NCBI GenBank assembly: GCA_027491155.1
Contig: JAIXWR010000034.1
Location: 158,881 to 222,880, forward strand
Reading direction: 5' to 3'
DNA: 64,000 nucleotides
From: Verrucomicrobiaceae bacterium
Lineage (GTDB): Bacteria > Verrucomicrobiota > Verrucomicrobiia > Verrucomicrobiales > Akkermansiaceae
Shown here: positions 36,736 to 44,841 of the stretch, piece after piece
How the letters are laid out: every line of letters begins with the position of its first letter
How positions within the stretch are numbered: position 1 is the first letter of the stretch
Notes under the pieces: generated by a model
The model's database searches: none
Seen by the model: the letters and a program-made list of their open reading frames with translations, nothing else
Told to the model about the DNA's origin: nothing
Translations under genes and position numbers: made by a program

Positions 36736-37745
36736 TGGAAGAAAGCCTCGCTTTCATCGACCTGCCGGACGACCGGACGCTGGTCGGTTTCGGTCCGTTT
36801 CGTACGACGGATGTCGTACCAAGCCGGGGAGCCGCGTTTTACTGCAACGACTTCGGTCTCTCCTCGCCGGCGCCGTGGTGGATTCCGGACCGCTGGGAAA
36901 CCGTGCCACGGGGCGAAGCCGGCCGCCTGCTCGGTGCGATACCGGCCGGGCTCTCCTGCCATTGGGAGCCGCCGGATGCGTCGGCCTTTGCCGCGGTCTT
37001 CCAGGAGATCAGCGCCTCGATCCGCGCCGGTGCCTTCGAAAAGACCGTGCCGGTGGTGGTCGAGCGCGGCCTGCTCGACACCGCGCCCGGACGCGGCTTG
37101 CTGGCGGCCGCGGCGGCCTGCCCCTCGCCCCTGTTAGGATACGGCTTCACCGACGGGCAGCGCGGCTTCGCCGGGGCCTCGCCGGAACGATTGCTTTCGG
37201 TGAGCGGAGGCGTCTTGCGGACGATGGCGCTGGCCGGCACCGCGCGCACCGAGGAGCGCGACGTGCTGGCGGTCGACGAGAAAGAAATCCGCGAGCACGA
37301 ATACGTCGCCCAGTCGCTGGTCTCCAAGCTCGGCGACATCGGCCGGGTCCGCCGCGGGCCGCGGGTGATCATGGAACTCGGCTCGATCGTCCATTTCCAC
37401 ACCCCCATCGAGGTGGATCTCGCCGGCGATGAAAGCCCCGACGCTCTGGTCCGGCGGCTTCACCCGACGCCGGCGCTGGGCCCGCTGCCCCGCACGCCGG
37501 AGACGCTGGAGCAACTGATCGGCTGGCGCCGCCGACTCGGCACGCCCGATGGCTTCGGCGCGCCGTTCGGGGCGATCCTCGACGGGCAGTTCCACGCCAT
37601 CGTCGCGATCCGCGGCCTCTGGTGGGAAGGGCGCGAGGTCCTGCTGCCGGCCGGCTGCGGGGTGATCGAAGCCAGCCGGCTGGTGAACGAATGGCGGGAG
37701 CTGCGCCTGAAGCGCGAGGCGGTGAAGGCGCGCTTCGGCTTCTGA
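36735..37745 (+). CDS. Chorismate-binding enzyme, isochorismate synthase-like
   Basis: A 336-residue protein with the chorismate-binding fold: FAGASPERLLSVSGGVLRTM, the conserved GTARTEERD, KEIREHEYVAQSLVS, LHPTPALGPLP and GCGVIEASRLVNEWRELRLK. The GTAR, HxxTP and AGCGV motifs are those of isochorismate/anthranilate/aminodeoxychorismate synthases; by length and lack of an amidotransferase partner nearby I favour isochorismate synthase (MenF-like), the first menaquinone pathway step. The missing first third of long MenF forms is not visible. Context does not decide the pathway: no men genes adjoin. The open frame before 36735 is the shadow of the membrane protein gene. Confidence 0.82.
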   Translation: MEESLAFIDLPDDRTLVGFGPFRTTDVVPSRGAAFYCNDFGLSSPAPWWIPDRWETVPRGEAGRLLGAIPAGLSCHWEPPDASAFAAVFQEISASIRAGAFEKTVPVVVERGLLDTAPGRGLLAAAAACPSPLLGYGFTDGQRGFAGASPERLLSVSGGVLRTMALAGTARTEERDVLAVDEKEIREHEYVAQSLVSKLGDIGRVRRGPRVIMELGSIVHFHTPIEVDLAGDESPDALVRRLHPTPALGPLPRTPETLEQLIGWRRRLGTPDGFGAPFGAILDGQFHAIVAIRGLWWEGREVLLPAGCGVIEASRLVNEWRELRLKREAVKARFGF

Positions 37746-37760
37746 AAAACCCTGACGCCT

Positions 37761-37832
37761 ACTGGACCGCGGACTTCAGTCCGCCCGGGAGCCCGGCAGA
37801 CCGGCCCTGCGGACTGAAGTCCGCGGTCCAGT
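37761..37832. repeat. Perfect 24-base inverted repeat between convergent genes
   Basis: Arms 37761-37784 and 37809-37832 are exact reverse complements with a 24-base spacer. Each arm contains its own hairpin GCGGAC-TTCA-GTCCGC, so two small hairpins or one long stem can form. It separates the convergent ends of the chorismate enzyme and the AIM24 gene and could terminate both. A related single copy lies at 60277-60310. Confidence 0.82.
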
Positions 37833-37860
37833 ACACCTGCCCTTACTTCGTAGCCGCCGC

Positions 37861-38853
37861 TCAATCCCCGAACAGGTTCCCCAGTCCGCCAATCGCCGAC
37901 CCTTGTTCCCTGCCGCTGGCATACATGCCGGTGATCCGCTGCGCCAGCCGCGCGAAGGGCATGCTCTGCAGCCAGACCGTGCCGTGACCTTCCAGCGTGG
38001 CCAGGAACAGGCCCTCGCCGCCGAGGAACATCGACTTCAGGTTCCCGGCGCGCTGGATGTCGTAATTGATCCCCTTGGTGAAAGCGACCAGGCAGCCGGT
38101 GTCGACGAACAGCTTCTCGCCTCTCAGCTCCTTGCGGATCACCGTGCCGCCGGCGTGGATGAAGGCCATCCCGTCGCCGTTGAGGCGCTGGAGGATGAAG
38201 CCCTCGCCGCCGAACAGCCCGGCACCGAGCTTCTTGTTCAAGGCGATCCCGACCTGGGTGCCCATCGCCGCGCAGAGGAAAGAGTCCTTCTGGCAAAGCA
38301 GCTCGCCGCCCACCTGCGCGAGGTCAACCGGCAGCACCGTGCCCGGATAGGGAGCCGCGAAGGCCACCCGCTTCTTGCCCACCCCGCGGTTGCTGAAGTG
38401 GGTCATGAACAGCGATTCGCCGGTGAGCGCACGCTTGCCGACCGCCATCAGCTTGCCCATGAAGCCTTCGTTCGGGGTCGAGCCGTCGCCCATCTTGGTT
38501 TCGAAGGCGATGCCGTTTTCCATGTAGTTCATGGCACCCGCCTCGGCGATCACCGTCTCGCCGGGATCCAGCTCGATTTCGACCATCTGGATCGACTCGC
38601 CGATGATCTCGTAGTCCACCTCGTGCGAACGCTTGCCCAGCGGCGGCGGTCCCCCGGTCGGCAGCGCGGGCGGCAGGCCGGGGCCTTTGAACAGCGCGGG
38701 CAGGACTTTTGCGGCGGGCTCCCATCCGGCCATGCCCTGGGTCCAGACCAGTGTCTGGGGCGTCACGGTGCCGGCTTCGACAAGTTCGGTGAGGTTCTCT
38801 TCGGGAGTGGTCGCGGTGGACCCGGATGCGCTGTGGTAATGCCAGGTGTTCAT
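37861..38853 (-). CDS. TIGR00266/AIM24-like protein with N-terminal GYF_2 domain
   Basis: A 330-residue protein. Residues 1-55 resemble the GYF_2 (DUF4339) domain, with [20 protein letters not shown] and [13 protein letters not shown] Pro/Gly linker leads to an AIM24 domain, with [59 protein letters not shown] and [20 protein letters not shown]24-like proteins form beta-rich trimers, and TIGR00266 members are mostly of unknown function. The C-terminus is Gly/Ser-rich ([10 protein letters not shown]). The ATG at 38853 is chosen because the GYF-like domain starts immediately. Confidence 0.88.
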   Translation of the reverse strand: MNTWHYHSASGSTATTPEENLTELVEAGTVTPQTLVWTQGMAGWEPAAKVLPALFKGPGLPPALPTGGPPPLGKRSHEVDYEIIGESIQMVEIELDPGETVIAEAGAMNYMENGIAFETKMGDGSTPNEGFMGKLMAVGKRALTGESLFMTHFSNRGVGKKRVAFAAPYPGTVLPVDLAQVGGELLCQKDSFLCAAMGTQVGIALNKKLGAGLFGGEGFILQRLNGDGMAFIHAGGTVIRKELRGEKLFVDTGCLVAFTKGINYDIQRAGNLKSMFLGGEGLFLATLEGHGTVWLQSMPFARLAQRITGMYASGREQGSAIGGLGNLFGD

Positions 38854-38990
38854 GGTGGTGGAAACGTATCGGGGAGGTCGGAGGGCGCAAGATCGCGCGG
38901 CCGTTCGCATGCCCGAAACGCTCCTCCACCGCAAGCACTCGCCCGTTCCACTTCCGCCGGATCATTCCAGTTGATCCCGCCTGCCGGGCG

Positions 38991-40766
38991 TCAGAGGAGC
39001 TGGGTCTCGGCCAGCAGGTGGTAGGTGCCCTGGCGGGCGATCAATTCCTCGTGGGTGCCGCTTTCGACCAGCTTGCCGTGCTTCAGCACCAGGATGGTGT
39101 CGGCATCGCGGACGGTGGACAGGCGGTGCGCGATCACCAGGCTGGTGCGGCCTTCCATCAGCCGCTCGAGCGCCTCGTTAACCAGCCGCTCGCTCTCGGT
39201 GTCGAGCGCGCTGGTCGCCTCGTCCAGCAGCAGGATCCGCGGGTCGGCGAGCACCGCCCGGGCGATCGCGATCCGCTGGCGCTGGCCGCCGGAAAGCTTC
39301 ACCCCGCGCGGCCCGACCAGCGTGCCGTAGCCTTCCGGCAGCGCGCTGATGAAATCGTGCGCGTTGGCCAGTTTCGCCGCCGCCTCGATCTCCGCGGCGG
39401 TGGCACCCGGGCGACCGTATTCGATGTTCTCGAGGATCGATCCGCCGAACAGCATGACCTCCTGCGGCACCACCGCGATCTGCTTGCGCAGGGAGGAAAG
39501 CTGGAACTCGGCGGCATCGGTGCCGTCGAACAGCAAGCGCCCGCTTTCCGGACGGTGGAAGCCGAGGATGAGCGAAAACACCGTGGACTTGCCCGCTCCG
39601 GACGGGCCCACCAACGCGATGCGCTTGCCCGCTTCCACCCGGAACGACAGGGCGTCCAATACAGGCGCATCAGGACGCGAGGGATAGCGGAACGAGACGT
39701 TCTCGAAGGCCAGCTCGCCCGCCAGCTTGCCGGCGGCACGGGTTCCATCCGACTCCAGCTTCTCGGCCATCAGCTCGCGCAGGCGCTCCGTAGCGCCGGA
39801 CATCGCCTGCACCTGGGACACGATCTCCGGCATCGAGCCGAGCGAGGCCCCGACGAACACGCTGAACAGCACGAAGGCCATGAAGTTCGTCTGCGAGATC
39901 TCGCCGCTCGCCAGCATGTGCGAGCCGAACCACGCGACGCCGCCGATGGTGCCGAACATCGCGAAGATGATGAACGAAAGGAAGGCCGCCCGCGCCCGGG
40001 CTCCTTTCAAGGTCACCTCGAAAAAGCGGTCGAGCGCGCGGTTGTAGCGCGACAGCTCGAAGGACTCGTTGGAGAAGGACTTCACGTCGGCGATGCCCTG
40101 CACGCTCTCTTCCATCACCATCCCCGACTCGGCCAGTGCCTCCTGGGCGTCGCGCGAGTGCTGGCGGACTTTCCGACCCGAAATCGCGATCGACAGCACC
40201 ACCACCGGAATGCTCGCCAGCATCACCAGCGAAAGCTTCCACGAGAAGAAGAACACCGCGATCAGGCTGCCGACCAGCACCACGCTGTGGCGCGCGGCCT
40301 GGGGCAGCGTGTTGAGCAAGGTCTCGCGCACCGTGCCGAGGTCGGCCGAGACGCGGTTGCTCACCGAGCCCGAGCGCTGGTCCTGGAAGAAGGGAACCGG
40401 CAGCTTCATCAGGTGGCGGAACAGGTCGCGCCGCAGGTCGTTGAGCGCCGCCTCGCCGGAACGGGTGAAGCCTTTCACCCGCCAATAGGCGATGAAGGCC
40501 TGCACCGCCAGGATGCCGAGCAACCAGAGGATCTTCTGGTCCGCCTTGGCCTTGGTCGCGGCCGTATCGATCCCGCTGCGCAGCGAGTCCGCCGGATCGC
40601 CGATCAGGTCTTTCAAAAACAGCGGGAAGGCCAGCGACAGGCCCGCCGTCACGAAGAGGGCGACCACCGACGGGATGAAGATCTTCCGGTGCGGTTTCAG
40701 ATACGACAGCACCCAGCCGAGTCCGCCCTTGATGTCGCGCTTCTTGTCCGCCTCGGCATTCCGCAT
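38991..40766 (-). CDS. ABC exporter, fused permease and ATPase (MsbA-like)
   Basis: A 591-residue half-transporter. The membrane domain spans residues about 30-320 with six predicted helices (for example FIPSVVALFVTAGLSLAFPL and SVVLVGSLIAVFFFSWKLSL). The ATPase domain has Walker A GPSGAGKST, a signature LSGGQRQRIAIARA, Walker B ILLLDEATSALD and the H-loop in IAHRLST. It should function as a homodimeric exporter in the inner membrane; lipid A or another amphipathic substrate is plausible because of cdsA and dxr next to it. The open frame beyond 40766 is the shadow of dxr. Confidence 0.92.
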   Translation of the reverse strand: MRNAEADKKRDIKGGLGWVLSYLKPHRKIFIPSVVALFVTAGLSLAFPLFLKDLIGDPADSLRSGIDTAATKAKADQKILWLLGILAVQAFIAYWRVKGFTRSGEAALNDLRRDLFRHLMKLPVPFFQDQRSGSVSNRVSADLGTVRETLLNTLPQAARHSVVLVGSLIAVFFFSWKLSLVMLASIPVVVLSIAISGRKVRQHSRDAQEALAESGMVMEESVQGIADVKSFSNESFELSRYNRALDRFFEVTLKGARARAAFLSFIIFAMFGTIGGVAWFGSHMLASGEISQTNFMAFVLFSVFVGASLGSMPEIVSQVQAMSGATERLRELMAEKLESDGTRAAGKLAGELAFENVSFRYPSRPDAPVLDALSFRVEAGKRIALVGPSGAGKSTVFSLILGFHRPESGRLLFDGTDAAEFQLSSLRKQIAVVPQEVMLFGGSILENIEYGRPGATAAEIEAAAKLANAHDFISALPEGYGTLVGPRGVKLSGGQRQRIAIARAVLADPRILLLDEATSALDTESERLVNEALERLMEGRTSLVIAHRLSTVRDADTILVLKHGKLVESGTHEELIARQGTYHLLAETQLL

Positions 40767-40831
40767 GGCCGGGATGGGAGACGATGCGGCCCGGAGCGTC
40801 AACCATCCAAGCCGGCTTCGGGCTTTCCCCG

Positions 40832-42001
40832 TCAACCGTGGCAAGCCGCCAGTGCCGCCCGGCGCGCCCAGGCGTCGGCGGCGATCACCGCCTCCAGCGA
40901 GGACGCCGCGGCCAGCTCGTGCGCCTGCATCGTTTCCCCGACCACCCGCCAGATCTCCGGAAAGCGGATCCGCCCCGCGATGAAAGCGTCCACCGCCACC
41001 TCGTTCGCGGCATTGAACACCGCCGGCAGCGTCCCGCCGGCAAGACCCGCCTCGCGGGCCAGCCCCAGGGCCGGGAAGTCCGCGTGGCGCGGTTCCTCGA
41101 AGTCCAGCCGCGCGAGTTTGGCGAAATCGAGTGCCTGCAAGCCGCCCGCCAGCCGCTCCGGCCAGGTCAGCGCGTACTGGATCGGGAAGCACATGTCGGT
41201 CTTGCTCAGCTGCGCCAGCACCGAACCGTCGATGAACTCGACCATCGAGTGCACGATGCTCTGCGGATGCACCACCACGTCGATCCGCTCCATGCCGATC
41301 CCGAACAACCAGCGCGCCTCGATCATCTCCAGCCCCTTGTTGAACAGCGTGGCGGAGTCGATGGTGATCTTGCGCCCCATCTCCCAGGTCGGATGCTTCA
41401 GCGCCTGCGCCAGCGTCACTCCCGCCAGCTGGTCGGCGGGCCAGGTCCGGAAAGGGCCGCCGGATGCTGTTAGAATGAGCCGCGAGACCTCCTTCTCGCC
41501 GCCGCGGTGGCCGTCGAGGCACTGGAAGATCGCGTTGTGCTCGCTGTCCACCGGCAACAGGGTCACGCCCTTGCGCGCCGCGGCCGCGGTGACGATCTCG
41601 CCGGCCATCACCAGGATTTCCTTGGAGGCGACGGCGAGGTTCTTGCCCGCCTCGATCGCCGCCAGCGCCGGCTGCAGCCCGGCCGTGCCGACGATCGCCA
41701 CCAGCACCGTGTCCGCGCCGTCCAGCGCGGCCAGCTCGCTCAGCCCCTCCGGCCCGGCGTGGATGATCACGTCGTCCGGGACCAGCGCCCTCAGCTCTGC
41801 GGTACGAGAGGCATCGTAGAGCGCCGCGTGCTTGACCCCTGTCTCGCGGACCTGCGCCGCCAGCGCTTCCACGCTGCCGTTCGCCGCCAGGCCGACGAGT
41901 TCGATCCGTTCCGGCAGCAGCCGCGCGACTTCCAGCGTCGAGCGTCCGATCGATCCGGTGGAACCGAGCAGCACCACCTTCTTCCGCCTCCGCGGATTCA
42001 T
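40832..42001 (-). CDS. dxr: 1-deoxy-D-xylulose 5-phosphate reductoisomerase
   Basis: A 389-residue DXP reductoisomerase, second step of the MEP isoprenoid pathway, converting DXP to 2-C-methyl-D-erythritol 4-phosphate with NADPH. Visible sites are the Rossmann LLGSTGSIGRSTLEVAR, LLPVDSEHNAIFQCL with metal-binding D and E, TASGGPFR, the KITIDSATLFNKGLEMIEA strand and HPQSIVHSMVEF. The catalytic loop Trp appears in HPTWEMGRK. ATG 42001 is chosen because it overlaps the cdsA stop by four bases (ATGA); 42016 is an alternative start inside cdsA. It is translationally coupled to cdsA. Confidence 0.96.
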   Translation of the reverse strand: MNPRRRKKVVLLGSTGSIGRSTLEVARLLPERIELVGLAANGSVEALAAQVRETGVKHAALYDASRTAELRALVPDDVIIHAGPEGLSELAALDGADTVLVAIVGTAGLQPALAAIEAGKNLAVASKEILVMAGEIVTAAAARKGVTLLPVDSEHNAIFQCLDGHRGGEKEVSRLILTASGGPFRTWPADQLAGVTLAQALKHPTWEMGRKITIDSATLFNKGLEMIEARWLFGIGMERIDVVVHPQSIVHSMVEFIDGSVLAQLSKTDMCFPIQYALTWPERLAGGLQALDFAKLARLDFEEPRHADFPALGLAREAGLAGGTLPAVFNAANEVAVDAFIAGRIRFPEIWRVVGETMQAHELAAASSLEAVIAADAWARRAALAACHG

Positions 42002-42924
42002 AAGGGCCTCATCCATTCGAGATAAAAGTAAACCACCGGGGCGGTGAAACAGAGGCTGTCGATCAGGTCGAGCGAGCCGCCGATGCCCGGCAGCATGTTG
42101 CCCGAATCCTTCGCGCCGAGGCTCCGCTTGATCACGCTTTCGGCGAGGTCGCCCACCACCGCGAGCAGCGAGAGAACCACGCTCAGCACGATCACATGAG
42201 GCCAGCCGCCGAGGACATGAAGCCCGGTCGCGAAGCCCGCCATGTCGTCATGGCACAGCGCGTAAAGCCCGCAGCCGGCCAGCAAGGCGAAGAAGATCGC
42301 CCCGCCGAAACCTTCCCAGGTTTTCCCGGGGCTCACGTGCGGGATCATCTTGTGCTTCCCGATCATCGAACCGGTGATGTAGGCGCCCATGTCGGTGAAC
42401 TTCGTCACCGCGATCATCCACAGCAGCACCATCGCGCCGGGCACCTCGCCTTCGCCCGGAACGGCGAAAACGATCCGCGCGGCGAAGTTGAAAAGGAAGG
42501 CGATGTAAACGAAGCCGAGCAGGTTCGACGCCACCGCCTGGAAGGGCTCCAGCCCCCGGATCGGATGGCGGAGCTGGAGCGTGAAGGGACCGGCAACGGC
42601 AAGGAAGATGGCAAAGCCGTCGAACCAGGCGGGCACTCCGGCGAAGCCTGCACCCGGCGCACCTAACAGCATCCAGTAAAGCGCGAGCGAATACCCGACC
42701 GCCAGCAGCATCCCGAAGCGCGGGAAGCACTTCACGCCCGCCGCTTTCAACATCCGGAAATACTCGAGCGTGGCGATGATTGTCAGCACCGCGACCAGTC
42801 CGACATAGGCCCACGCCATGCGGCTGGCCAGCGCGGCGGCCACCACGGCCCACAGCCCGAGCGTGCTCGCGCTGCGGCGGAAGAAGGTGGTGCGTTTCGA
42901 AGTGTCGGGCGCGGGGCTGGCCAT
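41998..42924 (-). CDS. cdsA: Phosphatidate cytidylyltransferase
   Basis: A 308-residue integral membrane enzyme that makes CDP-diacylglycerol from phosphatidic acid and CTP. The C-terminal signature is intact: VVGDLAESVIKRSLGAKDSG followed by MLPGIGGSLDLIDSL, along with SPGKTWEGFGGAI and YITGSMIGKHKMIPH. About eight membrane segments are visible. The gene leads a run cdsA-dxr-ABC exporter on the minus strand; many bacteria have the protease gene rseP after dxr, which is not here. The ATG at 42924 opens directly before a hydrophobic stretch. Confidence 0.94.
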   Translation of the reverse strand: MASPAPDTSKRTTFFRRSASTLGLWAVVAAALASRMAWAYVGLVAVLTIIATLEYFRMLKAAGVKCFPRFGMLLAVGYSLALYWMLLGAPGAGFAGVPAWFDGFAIFLAVAGPFTLQLRHPIRGLEPFQAVASNLLGFVYIAFLFNFAARIVFAVPGEGEVPGAMVLLWMIAVTKFTDMGAYITGSMIGKHKMIPHVSPGKTWEGFGGAIFFALLAGCGLYALCHDDMAGFATGLHVLGGWPHVIVLSVVLSLLAVVGDLAESVIKRSLGAKDSGNMLPGIGGSLDLIDSLCFTAPVVYFYLEWMRPL

Positions 42925-43062
42925 CCGCGCGAATCCAAGACGGCCGGGGAACGCGAGGCAAATTCATTCCGCCGCGCAACCTTCACGGGGGCACCGGGTT
43001 TTCCCCGACATCAACGGATGGCCACCCGTCGGAACCTGAAACCAACCAACACAACCGAAATC

Positions 43063-43566
43063 ATGAAGACCAAAATCACCACCATCGCGCTCGCTCTCGC
43101 GGGCATCGTCACCGCCTCCGCCCAGGACGGACCCCGCCGCGGCCCCGGAGGTCCCGGCGGCGAACGCCAGGTCCCGCCCGCCGTGCTGAAGGAGTTCGAC
43201 AAGGACGGCGACGGCAAGCTCAACGAGGAAGAGCGCCAGGCTGCCCGCACCGCGATGGAAGCCAAGCGCGAGGAAGCCCGGAAGAAGATGCTCGCCGAGT
43301 TCGACACCGACAAGGACGGCAAACTCAGCGAGGACGAGCGCAAGGCCATGCGCACCGCGATGGAGGCCAAGCGCAAGGCGCTCATCGAAAAATACGACGC
43401 CGACAAGGACGGCAAGCTCGGCCCTGAGGAAATCAAGGCCGCCCGCGATGCCGGCGAGGAACTCCCGATGCTCGGCGGCCCCGGTGGACGCCGCGGCCCG
43501 GGCGGACCCGGCGGTGAAGGTCGCCCGCCCCGCGGCGAGCGCCCGGCTCCCCCGGCTGGAGAGTGA
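43063..43566 (+). CDS. Secreted EF-hand calcium-binding protein
   Basis: A 167-residue protein with a signal peptide (MKTKITTIALALAGIVTASA) and three consecutive EF-hand loops: DKDGDGKLNEEE, DTDKDGKLSEDE and DADKDGKLGPEE, each with the D-x-D-x-D-G pattern for calcium. The ends are Gly/Pro/Arg-rich (GPRRGPGGPGGE and GGRRGPGGPGGEGRPP). Such small periplasmic or secreted EF-hand proteins are common in this phylum; targets are unknown. It is followed by an intrinsic terminator and faces away from cdsA. ATG 43063 gives the signal peptide; an earlier ATG (43018) adds 15 charged residues. Confidence 0.9.
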   Translation: MKTKITTIALALAGIVTASAQDGPRRGPGGPGGERQVPPAVLKEFDKDGDGKLNEEERQAARTAMEAKREEARKKMLAEFDTDKDGKLSEDERKAMRTAMEAKRKALIEKYDADKDGKLGPEEIKAARDAGEELPMLGGPGGRRGPGGPGGEGRPPRGERPAPPAGE

Positions 43567-43595
43567 TCCCGCGACGGGCTCATCCCCGGCCCCCG

Positions 43596-43632
43596 AAAAC
43601 CCGGAGCGCGCTCACCCGCCTCCGGGTTTTTC
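43596..43632 (+). terminator. Intrinsic terminator after the EF-hand gene
   Basis: AAAACCCGGA (43596-43605) pairs perfectly with TCCGGGTTTT (43621-43630) and is followed by TTC. It starts 30 bases past the stop codon. Confidence 0.85.
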
Positions 43633-43762
43633 GCGTCCGGGCCTCCCGGGCCAGCACCACCCCACGCCATCGCGTAATGGGCGGAAGGGTCGAAACATCG
43701 GATAACCCCGACATCCAATCGACCTTGGTTGTTAACTTTTGTTTCAAACCTCCCTCTCCGCC

Positions 43763-44827
43763 ATGAACCACGACCCCGCCGGCCATTCCGAGCTCGACTC
43801 GATCGCCGCCCTGTTTCCTGCGTTCGACTTCCAGGGCCTGATCGCCCGCGGAGCCACCGGTGCGGTTTACAAGGCCTGCCAGCGTTCGCTCGAGCGCGAG
43901 GTGGCGATCCGCGTCGCCCCGCGCGAACTGGCAGCCGACCCTTCCTTCCGCGCCACCTTCTTCGCCATCGCGAAAACCATGGCCGGCTTCGCCCACCCCG
44001 GCCTGATCCGGGTCTATGATTCCGGCGAGGCCGACGGCCTGCTCTTCATGGTCATGGAGTACGTCCCGGGAAAATCGCTCCGCCACTCCGCCCGAGGCAA
44101 GGCGGTCGAGGCACGGCAAGCGGCCCGGATCGTCCTCGCGGCCAGCGAAGGCATCGCCCACGCCCATGGCAAGGGCACTGCCCACGGGGCTCTCAACCCC
44201 GCAAACCTGCTGCTCACCGCCCGCTGCGAGCCCAAGATCGGCAATTTCGCGATTTCCCCGCCTTCCCGGAATCCCGACGCCTACACCGCTCCCGAACTCG
44301 CCGCCGGCAGCGCCCCTGCCACCCCGCAGGCCGATGTCTTCGCGCTCGGTGCGATTCTCCGGGAGCTGCTGACCGGCAGCCCCGCGGATTCCTCCGCCGG
44401 AAACCGGCCCGCGATTCCGGATGCAAGGCTGGCCGCGATCTGCCGGCAGGCCATGCACCCGGACCCCGCCGGTCGCTTTCCCGACGCCGCCGCGCTCGCT
44501 CAAGCCCTTGAGCATTGGCTCACCGCCCGCGTGCCGCTCAATACCCCGGTCCTGCGGCAAGCATCTCCCCAACGCCCGGTCAGCCCGGCGACCTCCAAAG
44601 TGCCGGCCGTCTCCTATCCCGGTGCCAAGCCCGGCCGGGTTCTGCTGGTCCATAGCTTGATCATCGCCGCCCTCCTCTTCGCCATCCACGGCGTCTGGGG
44701 CGCCTATCAGGCGAAACAGGAAAGCCTCGCCCGGCTGCGGAGCATGGAGGAATCCAAGCCGCGTGTGATCGTCATCACCGCCCCGGCCGATGGGATCGAC
44801 CCCTCGCTGGTCCAATTGAAACCCTGA
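43763..44827 (+). CDS. Serine/threonine kinase-fold protein, predicted pseudokinase
   Basis: A 354-residue protein with a protein kinase domain over residues about 22-260. The glycine loop (RGATGAVYKA), MVMEYVPGKSL, YTAPELAAG and DVFALGAILRELLTG are recognisable. The catalytic residues are not: the VAIK Lys is Arg50 (VAIRV), HRDLKPAN is HGALNPAN (141-148, Asp to Ala) and DFG is NFA (161-163). It therefore probably cannot transfer phosphate and is a pseudokinase. A membrane helix near residues 300-322 (VHSLIIAALLFAIHG) leaves a short outside tail. It may act as a membrane-tethered scaffold. The gene is convergent with the dynamin-like gene. Confidence 0.9.
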   Translation: MNHDPAGHSELDSIAALFPAFDFQGLIARGATGAVYKACQRSLEREVAIRVAPRELAADPSFRATFFAIAKTMAGFAHPGLIRVYDSGEADGLLFMVMEYVPGKSLRHSARGKAVEARQAARIVLAASEGIAHAHGKGTAHGALNPANLLLTARCEPKIGNFAISPPSRNPDAYTAPELAAGSAPATPQADVFALGAILRELLTGSPADSSAGNRPAIPDARLAAICRQAMHPDPAGRFPDAAALAQALEHWLTARVPLNTPVLRQASPQRPVSPATSKVPAVSYPGAKPGRVLLVHSLIIAALLFAIHGVWGAYQAKQESLARLRSMEESKPRVIVITAPADGIDPSLVQLKP

Positions 44828-44841
44828 TCGCCCCGCCGGCC

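Noticed and set aside
40803..40827. Possible third copy of the GGCTTGGA repeat near the exporter gene
   Set aside because: Only about 12 bases match and the second half of the hairpin is different, so chance is possible.
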